Positions 9,581-18,462 of a DNA stretch of 64,000 bases are shown piece by piece. A model generated the notes under the pieces. It searched no databases. It saw only the letters and a list, made by a program, of their open reading frames with translations, and was not told where the DNA came from. Location of the stretch: the NCBI RefSeq assembly GCF_013002715.1, contig NZ_JABENB010000002.1, positions 124,001 to 188,000 on the forward strand, written 5' to 3'. The translations under genes and the position numbers were made by a program. How positions within the stretch are numbered: the first letter of the stretch is position 1; every line of letters starts with the position of its first letter. Origin of the DNA: Flexivirga aerilata. GTDB taxonomy: Bacteria > Actinomycetota > Actinomycetes > Actinomycetales > Dermatophilaceae.

Positions 9581-10915
9581 TCAGGCACCCGCCGGCACGG
9601 TCCGGCGATCGGCCGCCGCACGTTCGGGACCCTCGGTGTTCGGCAGCAGCCGCTGCTCGGCGTTGGCCTCCGCGCCCAGGGCGATGCCGGCGATGAGAAA
9701 CGGCACCGAGGACAGCGGCGACACCCAGAAGATGTCGAACTGGGTGGCGGCGAACCGGTTGGCGAGCACGGCCAGCGCGACGGTGCCGAACAGCGGGTTC
9801 ATCCGGGTGACGGTGCGCAAGGTGCCGCCGACCCAGATCAGGAAGCAGATCAGGCCGAGCGCGCCGACCGAGCTCAGCACTTCCAGCTCGGCGTTGGGCG
9901 GCTGGAACTTCGGGTAGCGGTCGGTGTACCACCAGCGCAGCCCGGCACCGAACCACGGATTGGCCACCCAGACGTCGAGGGCTCCCTGATACCAGTGCAG
10001 TCGCTGGTTCGCGGAGTTGAACTCGTTGGTCGAGGTCAGCTGGTCGCGCACGAGCACACTCAGCACGGCCACCGCGGGCACCGCCGCGAGCACGATGAGC
10101 TGCGAGCGCCGCACGTGCTGCCCGCGGCGGAAGACCAGGATGAGCAGCCCGACCGCGAGGCCGACGACCGCCTGCCGCGACTGGCTCGCGCCGATCGCTG
10201 CGACATACAGCCAGAAGCAGGCGATCGCCGCCGACTCCGGCAGCTTCAGCCAGGGCGGGCGGGCGTAGGCCACCACCGCGAGCATGGACAGCACCGGACC
10301 GCTGAAGTTCTTGTTCATCGGCAGCGGCGCGCCGGTGTAGATCGGCCCGAAGTCGCCGCGCGAGTAGTTGACCAGCGCGCTGCCGATCACGAAGAGCGCG
10401 AGCAGCACGCCCGTGCCGAGGAGGAGTTTCGCCGCCATCGCCGCGCGCCCGTGGCGGCCAAGCACCCAGCCGACGAGCAGCGCCCCGGACACGAGCATCC
10501 AGGAGTGGAACCACTCGACGAGGTTGGCCGGGTAGGGGTTGGCGACCACGGTGAGCGACGCGGCGGCCTGGTAGAGCGCGGACAGCCAGAGCAGCGACCG
10601 CATGGGTGGGGTGAGCGGGCGCGCGCCGGCGACGAACGCCGGTGCGACACACAGACCGAGCGCGAGGTCCGAGGCGGTCAGGCTGGTGTCGGGGCCGCCG
10701 ACGCGGGACACCAGCAGGAAGAGTGGCGTGCAGATCAGGCACATCAGCGCCGGGTCGGTCAGGCCGAGGGTGAAGACGACCGAGGCGACCACGATCGCGA
10801 CGATCACGACCTGGTGGGTCGGCAGGAAGTGGCCGACCGCGAGCGCGACGACGACCAGGGCGAGGGCGCCGAGCAGGTGCAGGGCGTTGCGCGCGACCGT
10901 CTGCCAGATGGTCAT
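9581..10915 (-). CDS. O-antigen ligase/polymerase-like membrane protein (Wzy-type)
   Basis: A 444-residue integral membrane protein with roughly ten to twelve hydrophobic helices. A long soluble loop in the second half (about from DQLTSTNEFNSANQRLHWY) carries Asn, Arg, His and Trp residues and is followed by a GAGLRWWYTDRYP segment. That layout matches the O-antigen ligase/Wzy superfamily (PF04932-like), which polymerises or transfers undecaprenyl-linked repeat units on the outer face. The ATG overlaps the upstream fused glycosyltransferase stop (ATGA). With the flippase at 18459 and the BY-kinase at 13030 it gives a near-complete Wzx/Wzy-type machinery. Whether it polymerises or ligates is not decidable. 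Confidence 0.8.
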   Translation of the reverse strand: MTIWQTVARNALHLLGALALVVVALAVGHFLPTHQVVIVAIVVASVVFTLGLTDPALMCLICTPLFLLVSRVGGPDTSLTASDLALGLCVAPAFVAGARPLTPPMRSLLWLSALYQAAASLTVVANPYPANLVEWFHSWMLVSGALLVGWVLGRHGRAAMAAKLLLGTGVLLALFVIGSALVNYSRGDFGPIYTGAPLPMNKNFSGPVLSMLAVVAYARPPWLKLPESAAIACFWLYVAAIGASQSRQAVVGLAVGLLILVFRRGQHVRRSQLIVLAAVPAVAVLSVLVRDQLTSTNEFNSANQRLHWYQGALDVWVANPWFGAGLRWWYTDRYPKFQPPNAELEVLSSVGALGLICFLIWVGGTLRTVTRMNPLFGTVALAVLANRFAATQFDIFWVSPLSSVPFLIAGIALGAEANAEQRLLPNTEGPERAAADRRTVPAGA

Positions 10916-12885
10916 GCGGCATCCCGCTCGAGGTAGCGACGTTCGTGCCGGATCGGACCGGCGGCGAGCCGGCGTGCCCGGTCGACGAACTCCGCCCGCC
11001 GGCCCGGTATGACGCAGGCCCGCACCACGGCACCGGAGAAGCCGGCCGCCCGCGCCACCTGCCAGCCGGCGGCGCCGAAGTGCTTGCGCAGAAAGCGCTC
11101 CTGTCCGGCCGCGAAGTGCGCCTCGCGGCGCTGCGGGTCGGTGCTGGTCGCGGCGCCGAAGTGGGTGGCGGTCACGTCCGCGCTGACGCCGTGACGCCAC
11201 CCCAGCTGGACGGCGCGCCGGGCCCAGTCGGTCTCCTCGGCGTAGAGGAAGAAGGAGTCGTCGAAGCCGCCGACCGCGAGGAGCGCCTCCGCGCGAAGCA
11301 GCAGCACCGAGCCGATCGCGAAACGGTCGCGACGCAGCCGCCCCAGGCCGAGCGCCTCGACCCAGGCACCGGCCGGTGTCGGCCAGGGCCAGCCGACGCG
11401 GGCGTGGTCGCCGGACGCGTCGACCTGTCGCGCGCCGAGACTGGCCAGGCCGGGGTCGGCGCGCAGCTGCTCCTGCAGACGCAGGGCGCCGGCGGTGTCG
11501 AGGCGGGCGTCCGGATTGAGCAGGAGCACGTCGGCGCGGTCCGGGACCGTCGCGAGGCCCCGGTTGACGCCACCGGCGAAGCCGAGGTTGGCGCCGGGAT
11601 CGAGGTAGGTCGCGCCGGCGGCGGTCGCGACCTCGCGCACCGCAGCGTCGGAGGAGTTGTCCACCACCACGACCGGGAGGCCACTGACGCCGCGCAGGCA
11701 GGGCTCGAGCAGGTCGGCCGCCCGGTAGGCGACGACGATCACGTGCAGCGGCCGGGCCGGCTCGGCAGCGAGTGGGCCGGCAGCCGGATTGCGTTGTGCG
11801 ACAGCGTCATACAGCTGCGCGAAGCGTGCGCCGACCGCGCTCCAGCTCCACCGCGGCGCACGCTCCAGCGACCGGTCGCGCAGCCGCGCTCGCAGGTCCG
11901 GGTCGGTGCCGACCCGCAGCAGCGCCGCCCGCAGTGCGTCCGGGTCGCCCTCGGGTACGAGCAGCCCGGCGTCGCCGACGACGTCCGGCAGCGCGCCGCT
12001 GTCGCTCGCCACCACCGGCGTGCCGCACGCCATCGCCTCGGTCGCCACCCGGCCGAACTGCTCCACCCAGCGCGGGGTGGTGCGGGACGGCACCGCGAGC
12101 ACGTCCAGCGAGCGATAGAAGTCCGGCAGGTCCTCGTGCGGGACGGTGCCGAGGAAGCGCACCCGGTCACCCGATGCGCGGGCAGCGGCCCGCAACTGCG
12201 CGTCCGTGGTCCCGGACCCGGCGATGTCCAGGTGCAGCCGCGGGTCCCCGGCGACTGCGTCGAGCAGCACGTCCACGCCCTTGTGCGACTCGAGCCGGCC
12301 GGCATACCCGACCCGGATCCGGTCGGGGTCGGTCGTGGCGGTAGGGGTCGGCGTGCCCGGCGTGAATGTCCTCTCGTCGAGGCCGAGCGGGATCACCCGC
12401 GCCCGGCCGGGGAAGCCGCGCCGCTCGCACCGGCGCGCGGCCGCGACGTTGCAGGTCTGCACCGCGGCTGCGTGACGCAGCGCCCACTGCTCCAGCCACC
12501 GGAACGGCGGCGGATAGCGCTTGTCCAGGTTCTGCGCCGAATAGAGGATGTATGGCGCAGGTCGCCGACGCAGCAGCCGTAGGGCGAGGACCTGCGCGGT
12601 CGCGAGCGCGAAGGGCTCCTCGTGCAGGTCGAGCACGTCGTGGCGCCGGCCGAGCAGTCGCCAGAGGGCGATCGGCTGGTAGACGAACAGCGCGGGGTGC
12701 CGGCCGAAGGTGCGCACCCCCACCACATCCTCGCCCGGCCGTGGTCGCAGGGGCACGTCGCGACCGGCCTCGTCCCACACCTGCGCGGTGACCGAGGTGA
12801 CCTCGTGCCCGAGCGCGCGGGCGACCCGCTCCCGCTCCCGCCAGGCGTCGACGACGCCGCTGTGGCTGATGCGAAGTACGCGCAC
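10912..12885 (-). CDS. Two-domain glycosyltransferase: GT4 followed by GT2
   Basis: A 657-residue fusion. Residues 1-365 are a GT-B family 4 enzyme: VRVLRISHSG at the N-terminus, VGYAGRLESHKGVDVLLDAV opening the donor domain, and an EAMACGTPVV donor motif. From about residue 380 a GT-A family 2 enzyme follows: IVVAYRAADLLEPCLRG, VVDNSSD, an NLGFAGGVNRGL loop, LLNPDA as the metal-binding segment, and YAEETDWARR near the end. Two glycosyl additions by one chain, or one active and one structural domain, are both possible. GTG 12885 is preferred because it is the canonical start of this GT4 group; an in-frame ATG at 12978 would add 31 atypical residues. First gene of the minus-strand operon. Confidence 0.88.
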   Translation of the reverse strand: MRVLRISHSGVVDAWRERERVARALGHEVTSVTAQVWDEAGRDVPLRPRPGEDVVGVRTFGRHPALFVYQPIALWRLLGRRHDVLDLHEEPFALATAQVLALRLLRRRPAPYILYSAQNLDKRYPPPFRWLEQWALRHAAAVQTCNVAAARRCERRGFPGRARVIPLGLDERTFTPGTPTPTATTDPDRIRVGYAGRLESHKGVDVLLDAVAGDPRLHLDIAGSGTTDAQLRAAARASGDRVRFLGTVPHEDLPDFYRSLDVLAVPSRTTPRWVEQFGRVATEAMACGTPVVASDSGALPDVVGDAGLLVPEGDPDALRAALLRVGTDPDLRARLRDRSLERAPRWSWSAVGARFAQLYDAVAQRNPAAGPLAAEPARPLHVIVVAYRAADLLEPCLRGVSGLPVVVVDNSSDAAVREVATAAGATYLDPGANLGFAGGVNRGLATVPDRADVLLLNPDARLDTAGALRLQEQLRADPGLASLGARQVDASGDHARVGWPWPTPAGAWVEALGLGRLRRDRFAIGSVLLLRAEALLAVGGFDDSFFLYAEETDWARRAVQLGWRHGVSADVTATHFGAATSTDPQRREAHFAAGQERFLRKHFGAAGWQVARAAGFSGAVVRACVIPGRRAEFVDRARRLAAGPIRHERRYLERDAA

Positions 12886-13029
12886 TGGCAGGCAGGTCTT
12901 CCGGTCTCGTCGGGCGGTCTTGGGGTCAAGGATGCACGGGCCGAAGTGTATTGGGCGAAGCGGTCCGTGGCCCGCCATGTGTCAGACTAGGCCCCGGATC
13001 GCACGCCGACAGATTGAGGACGCCAGCCG

Positions 13030-14463
13030 ATGACCCTGCGCGAGTTCTTCGCGATCCTGCGCGCGCGATGGAAGATCATCCTCGTCGTCACCGTGCTGGT
13101 CGCGGCCGCTGCTGCCGCGGCGTCGTTCGCGCAGCCGAAGGTCTATCAGGCATCGACCTCGGTCTATCTCACCGCGCAGTCCGCTGGGCAGGGCGCGATC
13201 GCCCGGCAGGACCTGCTGACCTACACCCAGGTCATCGACTCGCCGGAGGTGACGGGCCCGCTCCGGCAGGACGCCGGGGTGTCGCCGTCGACACCGATCG
13301 GGGTCAAGGCGAGCGTGTCGGCCAGTTCTAACGTGCTCAACATCACCGCCACCGCACCGACCGGGGCGCAGGCGGCCGCGGTCGCCAATGCGACCGGTCC
13401 GGCCCTGGCCAAGGTCGCCCCGAAGTTCAGCTCGCTGCTCGCCGGCAGCAACTCCACGGTCACCTCCCAGACCATCACCCCGGCGACGGCGCCCGGGTCA
13501 CCGACGTCGCCCAAGACCGCGCGCAACATCGCGCTCGGGCTGTTGCTGGGCCTGTTGCTGGGCTGCAGCGCGGCCCTGCTGCGCCACGCGTTCGACACCC
13601 GCATCCGCTCGGTCGAGGATCTGCAGGGGCTGTCCGACCGACCCGTGCTCGGCGAACTCCCGCTCGGCGCGCACGGTCTCGAGCCCGACAGCCTGGTGGA
13701 GGAGCCGGTCGGTGCCGCGATCGAGGCGACCCGGCGGCTGCGCACCAACGTGCGCTTCGCGAGCGTCACCACCGGCAAGCACGCGATCGTCGTCACCTCG
13801 CCGGCGCCGGGTGACGGCAAGACGACGACGGCGGTCGCGCTCGCCCTCGCGATGGCCCGCGACGGCGCCGACGTGCTGCTGGTCGACTGCGATCTGCGGC
13901 GGCCCAACATCGCCTCGGTGCTGGGGCTGGAGGGCGGCGTCGGCCTCACGACGGTGCTGCTCGGCAACGCATCGACCGAGGAGGTCACCCAGCGCTGGCA
14001 CGACACCACGCTCGACGTGCTGCCGGCGGGGGAGCTGCCGCCCAACCCGACCGAGTTGCTCGGCTCGGAGCCCATGCAGCAGACCTACGACCAGCTGATC
14101 AAGCGCTACGACTTCGTGGTGATCGACAGCCCGCCGTTGCTGCCGGTGATCGACGCGGTGCTGCTGGAACGCCTGGCCGGCAACCTGCTGATGGTGGTGG
14201 CGGCCGACCGCACCACCCGCCGCGACGTGCACGCCGCCACGCGGGTGCTGGAGACCGCCGGTGCGCAGCCGTCCGGCTTCGCGCTCAACTTCGTGGCCAA
14301 GTCCGGCACCACCGGCCGCTACGGCTACTCCTACTCGTATGGCGACAACCCCCGCGCGTCCACCACGCGGCTGCGCCGGCGCGGCAAGTCCGGCGCACGG
14401 GCCGCCCAGCTCGCTCCGGCGAAGCAGAGCAAGGGCTCACGCTTCGCCCGGCGCGGCCGCTGA
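13030..14463 (+). CDS. BY-kinase / polysaccharide chain-length regulator (Wzz domain fused to tyrosine kinase)
   Basis: A 477-residue membrane tyrosine autokinase controlling capsule or exopolysaccharide polymerisation and export. An N-terminal Wzz domain is bounded by two membrane helices (about 16-34 and 167-184). The cytoplasmic ATPase has Walker A PAPGDGKTT (258-266), Walker A' VLLVDCDLRRP (282-292) and Walker B DFVVIDSPP (361-369). A Tyr cluster YGYSYSYGD (431-439) lies in the C-terminal tail and is the likely autophosphorylation site. In Firmicutes the two halves are separate proteins (CapA/CapB); here they are fused. It is divergent from the glycosyltransferase operon, and a tyrosine phosphatase gene follows at 15743. 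Confidence 0.93.
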   Translation: MTLREFFAILRARWKIILVVTVLVAAAAAAASFAQPKVYQASTSVYLTAQSAGQGAIARQDLLTYTQVIDSPEVTGPLRQDAGVSPSTPIGVKASVSASSNVLNITATAPTGAQAAAVANATGPALAKVAPKFSSLLAGSNSTVTSQTITPATAPGSPTSPKTARNIALGLLLGLLLGCSAALLRHAFDTRIRSVEDLQGLSDRPVLGELPLGAHGLEPDSLVEEPVGAAIEATRRLRTNVRFASVTTGKHAIVVTSPAPGDGKTTTAVALALAMARDGADVLLVDCDLRRPNIASVLGLEGGVGLTTVLLGNASTEEVTQRWHDTTLDVLPAGELPPNPTELLGSEPMQQTYDQLIKRYDFVVIDSPPLLPVIDAVLLERLAGNLLMVVAADRTTRRDVHAATRVLETAGAQPSGFALNFVAKSGTTGRYGYSYSYGDNPRASTTRLRRRGKSGARAAQLAPAKQSKGSRFARRGR

Positions 14464-14808
14464 CCGTTGCCCTGACCGCTCGTGCCCTGGCTGAGTCTGC
14501 ACCGATTGACTCTGCTCTGACTGACTCTGCACCGATTGCTCCTGCAGGTAGCCGTCGCGCAGCAACTGCGCGACGAACTGCTCGGTGGCGTCGGCGACGA
14601 CCGCGAGCGGTCGCCCGCTGACCGCGCTCACCCGCAGCGTGAGCTCGTCGTCGACGGTCTGCAGCGCGCATTCGAGGATGATCGCCGCCTCGACGGGCAG
14701 CATCATGATCGGCCCGGTGCGCAGGTCGGCGAGCCAGCCCGCGGCCGGCGACGTCGACGGGTCGGGGACGTAGCCGACGTGCGGTGCCAGCCGGTAGCGC
14801 GCCGTCAT
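14437..14808 (-). CDS. PqqD-like small protein with a Gln/Ser-rich tail
   Basis: A 123-residue protein. Residues 30-95 resemble the PqqD/RiPP-recognition winged-helix fold: a TGPIMMLPVEAAIILECAL strand-helix stretch and a helix ending FVAQLLRDGYL. The last 30 or so residues are a low-complexity Gln/Ser tail encoded by an imperfect 30-bp repeat and overlap the end of the convergent kinase gene by 27 bases. Its ATG overlaps the nucleotidyltransferase stop (ATGA), so the pair is cotranslated. PqqD-family proteins paired with nucleotidyltransferases occur in exopolysaccharide loci, sometimes with an HprK-related kinase; no such kinase is visible here. The assignment rests on pattern only. Confidence 0.55.
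   Translation of the reverse strand: MTARYRLAPHVGYVPDPSTSPAAGWLADLRTGPIMMLPVEAAIILECALQTVDDELTLRVSAVSGRPLAVVADATEQFVAQLLRDGYLQEQSVQSQSEQSQSVQTQPGHERSGQRSAAAPGEA
14491..14540. repeat. Imperfect 30-bp tandem repeat at the convergent gene ends
   Basis: CTGAGTCTGCACCGATTG at 14491 recurs as CTGACTCTGCACCGATTG at 14521, exactly 30 bases later. On the minus strand it encodes the Gln/Ser-rich tail of the PqqD-like protein. Confidence 0.85.
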
Positions 14809-15653
14809 GACCGCAGCTCGTCGCGCACCGCGCGGGCGAAGCGGCCGACGAAGTCGCGGGCGAGCTCGACCCGGGACGGCGGGTGACCGAGACGCACCCG
14901 CAGGCTCTGCGGGTTGACCAGGACCGAGCGCACCGCGGTGCGTGCGCCGGTGCGCAGGTCGGGTGCGGCCCGCACCCGGGCGACCCACTCCTCACGGCGG
15001 CTGCCGCCCTCGGACATGACCTGCCAGATCGCGTGCTGCGGGTGGTCGCGGTGCCGGTCGAAGTCGCCGGTGACGATCGAGAACGCGACCTGGCCGCCCA
15101 GCCGGTCGGCGCGGGCGAGCAGGACGCTGCGCAGCTGAGGGGTGGCCTGCTGCCAGGCCTGCGCGACGTCGGGATGGTCGGCGTCGGCTCCGTCGCGGAC
15201 TGCGTTGATGCTGAGGATGATTCGCTGGTCCGGCAGGCTCGGCGTCGCGCAGCTGATCGCGCAGATCGTCACCTGCTGACGGTCGTGCCAGAGCGTCTCG
15301 AACACCTCGGCCGGGTCGCGGGCGAAACCGGGCCAGCTGCGGTGCACGTCGAGGTAGCCCCAGGTCTCGTGCCGCAGCGTCGCGGCGTGCTCGAAGGACG
15401 AGCCGTGCGCGAAGTCGGTCTCCAGCTCCCAGCCGTCCTCGACGAGGCGCTCCAGGTAGCCGTCCACCTGATCGGGGTGCACCAGCACGTCCCCGTCGGT
15501 CGACATGCGGGGCTCGCCGTCGTGCCACAGCCGCCGGTCGGTCGCCGCTCCCTTCAGGTGGAGCAGCCGCACACCGGCCTCGTCGGCGATGCGTTGCGCG
15601 ACACCGTGCCCGAACTGCACCACGACCTGCACGGGCACAATGGGGTCGCTCAT
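14805..15653 (-). CDS. Nucleotidyltransferase-fold protein (NTP_transf_5-like)
   Basis: A 282-residue protein. LHLKGAATDRRLW (31-43) and STDGDVLVHPDQ (51-62) match the nucleotidyltransferase fold of the uncharacterised NTP_transf_5 group, with Asp53 and Asp55 as the probable metal-binding pair. LDVHRSWPGFARDP is a further typical segment. Members occur in exopolysaccharide and lasso-peptide-like loci, but their substrate is not known. The ATG at 15653 begins directly with MSDPIVPVQV. It is coupled to the PqqD-like gene and divergent from the tyrosine phosphatase, with 89 bases between. A role in post-translational control of the polysaccharide machinery is inference. Confidence 0.7.
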   Translation of the reverse strand: MSDPIVPVQVVVQFGHGVAQRIADEAGVRLLHLKGAATDRRLWHDGEPRMSTDGDVLVHPDQVDGYLERLVEDGWELETDFAHGSSFEHAATLRHETWGYLDVHRSWPGFARDPAEVFETLWHDRQQVTICAISCATPSLPDQRIILSINAVRDGADADHPDVAQAWQQATPQLRSVLLARADRLGGQVAFSIVTGDFDRHRDHPQHAIWQVMSEGGSRREEWVARVRAAPDLRTGARTAVRSVLVNPQSLRVRLGHPPSRVELARDFVGRFARAVRDELRS

Positions 15654-15742
15654 GGCGTCATCGTATGTCGTCGCCCGCGCCCGGCCGGGCAGCGCGAGCA
15701 GCACCACGAGCAGGGCGAGCAGGACGAGCAGGAGGAGTCGGT

Positions 15743-16318
15743 ATGACGATGGCGGTTGCGCAGGTGCTGGTCGTCTGCACCGGCAACGTCTGCCGCTCGC
15801 CGGCGGCGGCCGCGTTGCTCGCCGCACACCTCGGGCGCCAGGGCTGCGACGGTGGGACGTCGGTGCGCAGCGCCGGCACGGCCGCACTCACCGGCGCGCC
15901 GATGACCGAGGACATGTCGCGGCTGGTGGCGGCGGCCGGTGCGAGCACGCAGCATGCGGGGCGACAGCTCGACCGCGACCTGGTGGCGAGCGCCGACCTC
16001 GTCCTGACGGCGACCACGGCACATCGCTCGGAGGTGGTCCGGCTGGTGCCGGGTGCGGTGCGACGGACCTTCACTCTGCGTGAGTTTGCCCGACTGACAA
16101 TGGATTTCGTCGACGTCGCGGCCCCGTCGACCGGGATGGCTGCGGGCCGCGTGAGCACGTTGGCGGCATACGCGCAGGGCAGGAGGCGTCCGGTGCCGGG
16201 CGCCGACGACATCGCCGACCCGTTCGGTGGCACGTCCGACGACTACGAGGCGGCCTTCGCCGCGATCAGCGACGCGGTCGGCGTGATCGCGGCGCGGCTG
16301 CTCGGCGCGAGCGGCTGA
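15743..16318 (+). CDS. Low-molecular-weight protein-tyrosine phosphatase
   Basis: A 191-residue cytoplasmic phosphatase. CTGNVCRSP (12-20) is the P-loop with catalytic Cys12 and Arg18. DPFGGTSDDYEAAF near the C-terminus holds the general-acid Asp. In capsule loci such enzymes (Wzb, CpsB-like) dephosphorylate the BY-kinase tail and control chain length, which fits the kinase encoded 1.3 kb upstream. The ATG at 15743 follows a clear AGGAGG-type site; upstream GTG/ATG codons lie in a GAGCAG-rich stretch and are not believed. It ends directly against the convergent WbsX-like gene with no spacer. Confidence 0.92.
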   Translation: MTMAVAQVLVVCTGNVCRSPAAAALLAAHLGRQGCDGGTSVRSAGTAALTGAPMTEDMSRLVAAAGASTQHAGRQLDRDLVASADLVLTATTAHRSEVVRLVPGAVRRTFTLREFARLTMDFVDVAAPSTGMAAGRVSTLAAYAQGRRRPVPGADDIADPFGGTSDDYEAAFAAISDAVGVIAARLLGASG

Positions 16319-17395
16319 TCAGCCCGGGCGCAGCACCGACCGGGTCGCCTCCAGCCAGGCCCGGCCGTGCACGGTGTCGGGTTCGAGGTGGTTGCCCTCG
16401 GCCCACTCGTTCCACGACTTGATCCAGACCAGGCGCTCCTGCGCCGGGCGGTCGCGCACCGCGTCGACCGCGGCGCGCAGGTTGCTGGCATAGCCGTCCG
16501 GGTCGGCGCCGGTGAGCACCAGCCCGGCGCGCTTCGCCCGCGGCGTGTTGTCCCAGTTGGGATAGACGCACGGCTGGGTGAAGCCGTCGCCGCTCATCGC
16601 CTCCACCGCGTGCTCGTCGTAGGGATAGATCTCCGGGCCACCGCCGAAAGCCTTGCGGCGCAATCGCATTCGCGCCTTGGTGCCGCGCGTCATGCGGGCT
16701 GGCAGCCGCATCCGCACAGCCGCGTCGAAGCCGTCGGCTGCCGCGGTGCGGTAGCGGCCGCCGGCGCCCAGCAGGTCGGAGACCTCCGCGACCAGGTAGA
16801 GGCCGGGCAGCCCCGCGGCCCGCGCGAAACCCTGCCAGCGGTCGACGAACGCGGCCCCCGACGGCAGCTCCTCGGGCCGGAAGACGTAGAACACCGGGCG
16901 CCCGTCGACCCGCAGGTAGCGCTCGTCGCGCAGCGCGGGCAGCACGGTCGCGAAGTGCCGGGCGTCGTCCTCGGCGCCGAGATAGCGCTGCTCGCGCAGC
17001 ACCCGGTCCGGGGCGCCGTGCCAGGTGCCGGTCCAGCTCTGGTTGGCCCACGCGAGACAGAAGCCGATGTCCGGCGCGCCCGACGCGACGACCTCCTCGA
17101 CGACCCGCTCCAGGATCCGGACGCCGTCGCCGAACCAGTAGTGCCAGTAGGCAAATGCCTCGATGCCGTGCTCGAGCGCGAGCGCGCTCTGGCGCTCCCG
17201 GGTCTCGGGCACCCGCAGGTCGTAGAAGCCGAGTTCGCCGGGCAGCAGCGGCTGACGATGCCCGGGGAAGAGCCGGCGGGCGGCGGCGACGTTGCTCCAT
17301 TCGGTGAAGCCCGGTCCCCACCACGCGTCGTTCTCCGGGATCGGGAAGAACTGCGGCAGGTAGAAGGCGACGGCCCGTGCGGCGTAATCGGTCAA
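16319..17395 (-). CDS. WbsX-like glycan protein (glycoside hydrolase family 99-like domain)
   Basis: A 358-residue protein. [18 protein letters not shown] and [18 protein letters not shown] near the N-terminus, then [27 protein letters not shown] and [17 protein letters not shown], are signatures of the WbsX group (GH99-like TIM barrel). These proteins are found in O-antigen and capsule clusters and are annotated as glycosyltransferase or glycosidase; the reaction is not established. No signal peptide is seen. The TTG start at 17395 overlaps the upstream stop (TTGA) and no ATG or GTG lies near it, so TTG with translational coupling is the best choice. Last gene of a minus-strand run starting at 20009. 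Confidence 0.82.
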   Translation of the reverse strand: MTDYAARAVAFYLPQFFPIPENDAWWGPGFTEWSNVAAARRLFPGHRQPLLPGELGFYDLRVPETRERQSALALEHGIEAFAYWHYWFGDGVRILERVVEEVVASGAPDIGFCLAWANQSWTGTWHGAPDRVLREQRYLGAEDDARHFATVLPALRDERYLRVDGRPVFYVFRPEELPSGAAFVDRWQGFARAAGLPGLYLVAEVSDLLGAGGRYRTAAADGFDAAVRMRLPARMTRGTKARMRLRRKAFGGGPEIYPYDEHAVEAMSGDGFTQPCVYPNWDNTPRAKRAGLVLTGADPDGYASNLRAAVDAVRDRPAQERLVWIKSWNEWAEGNHLEPDTVHGRAWLEATRSVLRPG

Positions 17396-18462
17396 CGGAC
17401 CCGGTTTCCCTTCGGTCGAGGTAGGCGAGCAGCACGGTAGAGCACTTCGTAGGCGTCGAGCACGGTGTCCATCGCGAAGTCGCGACTGCGCTCGAGCGCG
17501 GCTGCCGTCATACGGTCGCGCAGCGGGGTGTCGGTGAGCACCGCGACCAGCGCCTCGCCCAAGTCGTCGAGGCCGGCCAGGGTGCCCGAGCGACCGTCCT
17601 CGGTGACGTAGCGGGCGCCCACGTTGGGCGTCGCGACGACCGGCGTGCCGCTGGCCATCGCCTCGGCATAGGGGATGCCGAAACCCTCGTAGGACGAGGG
17701 CAGGCAGAAGACCCAGGCGCTCGCGTATGCCGCGGCCAGTTCCTCGTCGGTCAGCCGGCCAAGCACCCGAACGCCCTCGGGCAGGTTGTCCGGCGCGTCC
17801 TGCGCGACGAGCAGCAACTCGGCGTTCGGCACCGCCGGCCGGATCTGTTCGGCGAAGATGCGGGTCAGCTCGGCGCCGCGCTTGCGGCCCCGCCACGTCC
17901 CCACGAAGAGGATCGTCGGGTGCGCGCTCTTTGCTGCTGCGTCCGGCCGGAAGCGTTCAGTGTCAACGCCGTTCGGGATGACGTCCCGCACCCAGGGCGT
18001 CCACCTGCGGGTGTGCGGCGAGACCACGACGGTGCGGTCGGCGACGACGCTGGCGAGGAGTTCGGTGCCGCCGAGCAGCAGCATCCGCAGCTTCTCCTTG
18101 AGGCCGGGCACGTGCCGGGCCTCCTCGAAACACGAGCCGTGCAGGGTGCGCACGTGCGAGGCCGTGCGCCGGCGCCACATCCAGTAGTCGTCACCGTGCG
18201 CGTGCAGCACGTCATACGAGGAGAAGTCGACGCGACGCAGGCGCGTTGCGAACCGGAAGGTGCGCAGCGCCCCGCGCAGCCGGATGTGCTGGTGGTGGTA
18301 ACGGGCGCCCTCGACCGGCGGGCACTCGCTGAGCACGGTGACGTCGTGGCCGCGGTCGGTGAGCGCGGTGGCCAGCGCGTGCACCTGGTAGCCGACGCCG
18401 ATCTTGCTGCTACTCGGCAGGTAGTAGGAGATCATCGCGATGCGCAGCGGCGGGCGGGTCAT
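17392..18462 (-). CDS. Family 4 glycosyltransferase
   Basis: A 356-residue GT-B enzyme. [20 protein letters not shown] starts the acceptor domain, [14 protein letters not shown] and VVSPHTRRW lie in its second half, [16 protein letters not shown] opens the donor domain, and [20 protein letters not shown] carries the EX7E donor-binding pair. ATG 18462 overlaps the stop of the flippase gene (ATGA) and its own stop overlaps the WbsX-like start, so three genes are translationally chained. The chain suggests assembly and flipping of one glycan. Donor and acceptor are unknown. Confidence 0.92.
   Translation of the reverse strand: MTRPPLRIAMISYYLPSSSKIGVGYQVHALATALTDRGHDVTVLSECPPVEGARYHHQHIRLRGALRTFRFATRLRRVDFSSYDVLHAHGDDYWMWRRRTASHVRTLHGSCFEEARHVPGLKEKLRMLLLGGTELLASVVADRTVVVSPHTRRWTPWVRDVIPNGVDTERFRPDAAAKSAHPTILFVGTWRGRKRGAELTRIFAEQIRPAVPNAELLLVAQDAPDNLPEGVRVLGRLTDEELAAAYASAWVFCLPSSYEGFGIPYAEAMASGTPVVATPNVGARYVTEDGRSGTLAGLDDLGEALVAVLTDTPLRDRMTAAALERSRDFAMDTVLDAYEVLYRAARLPRPKGNRVR

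Noticed and set aside
15655..15742. GAGCAG-type repeats before the tyrosine phosphatase read as an N-terminal extension
   Set aside because: The translated extension is Arg/Ala low complexity; ATG 15743 with its AGGAGG site gives the exact family start.
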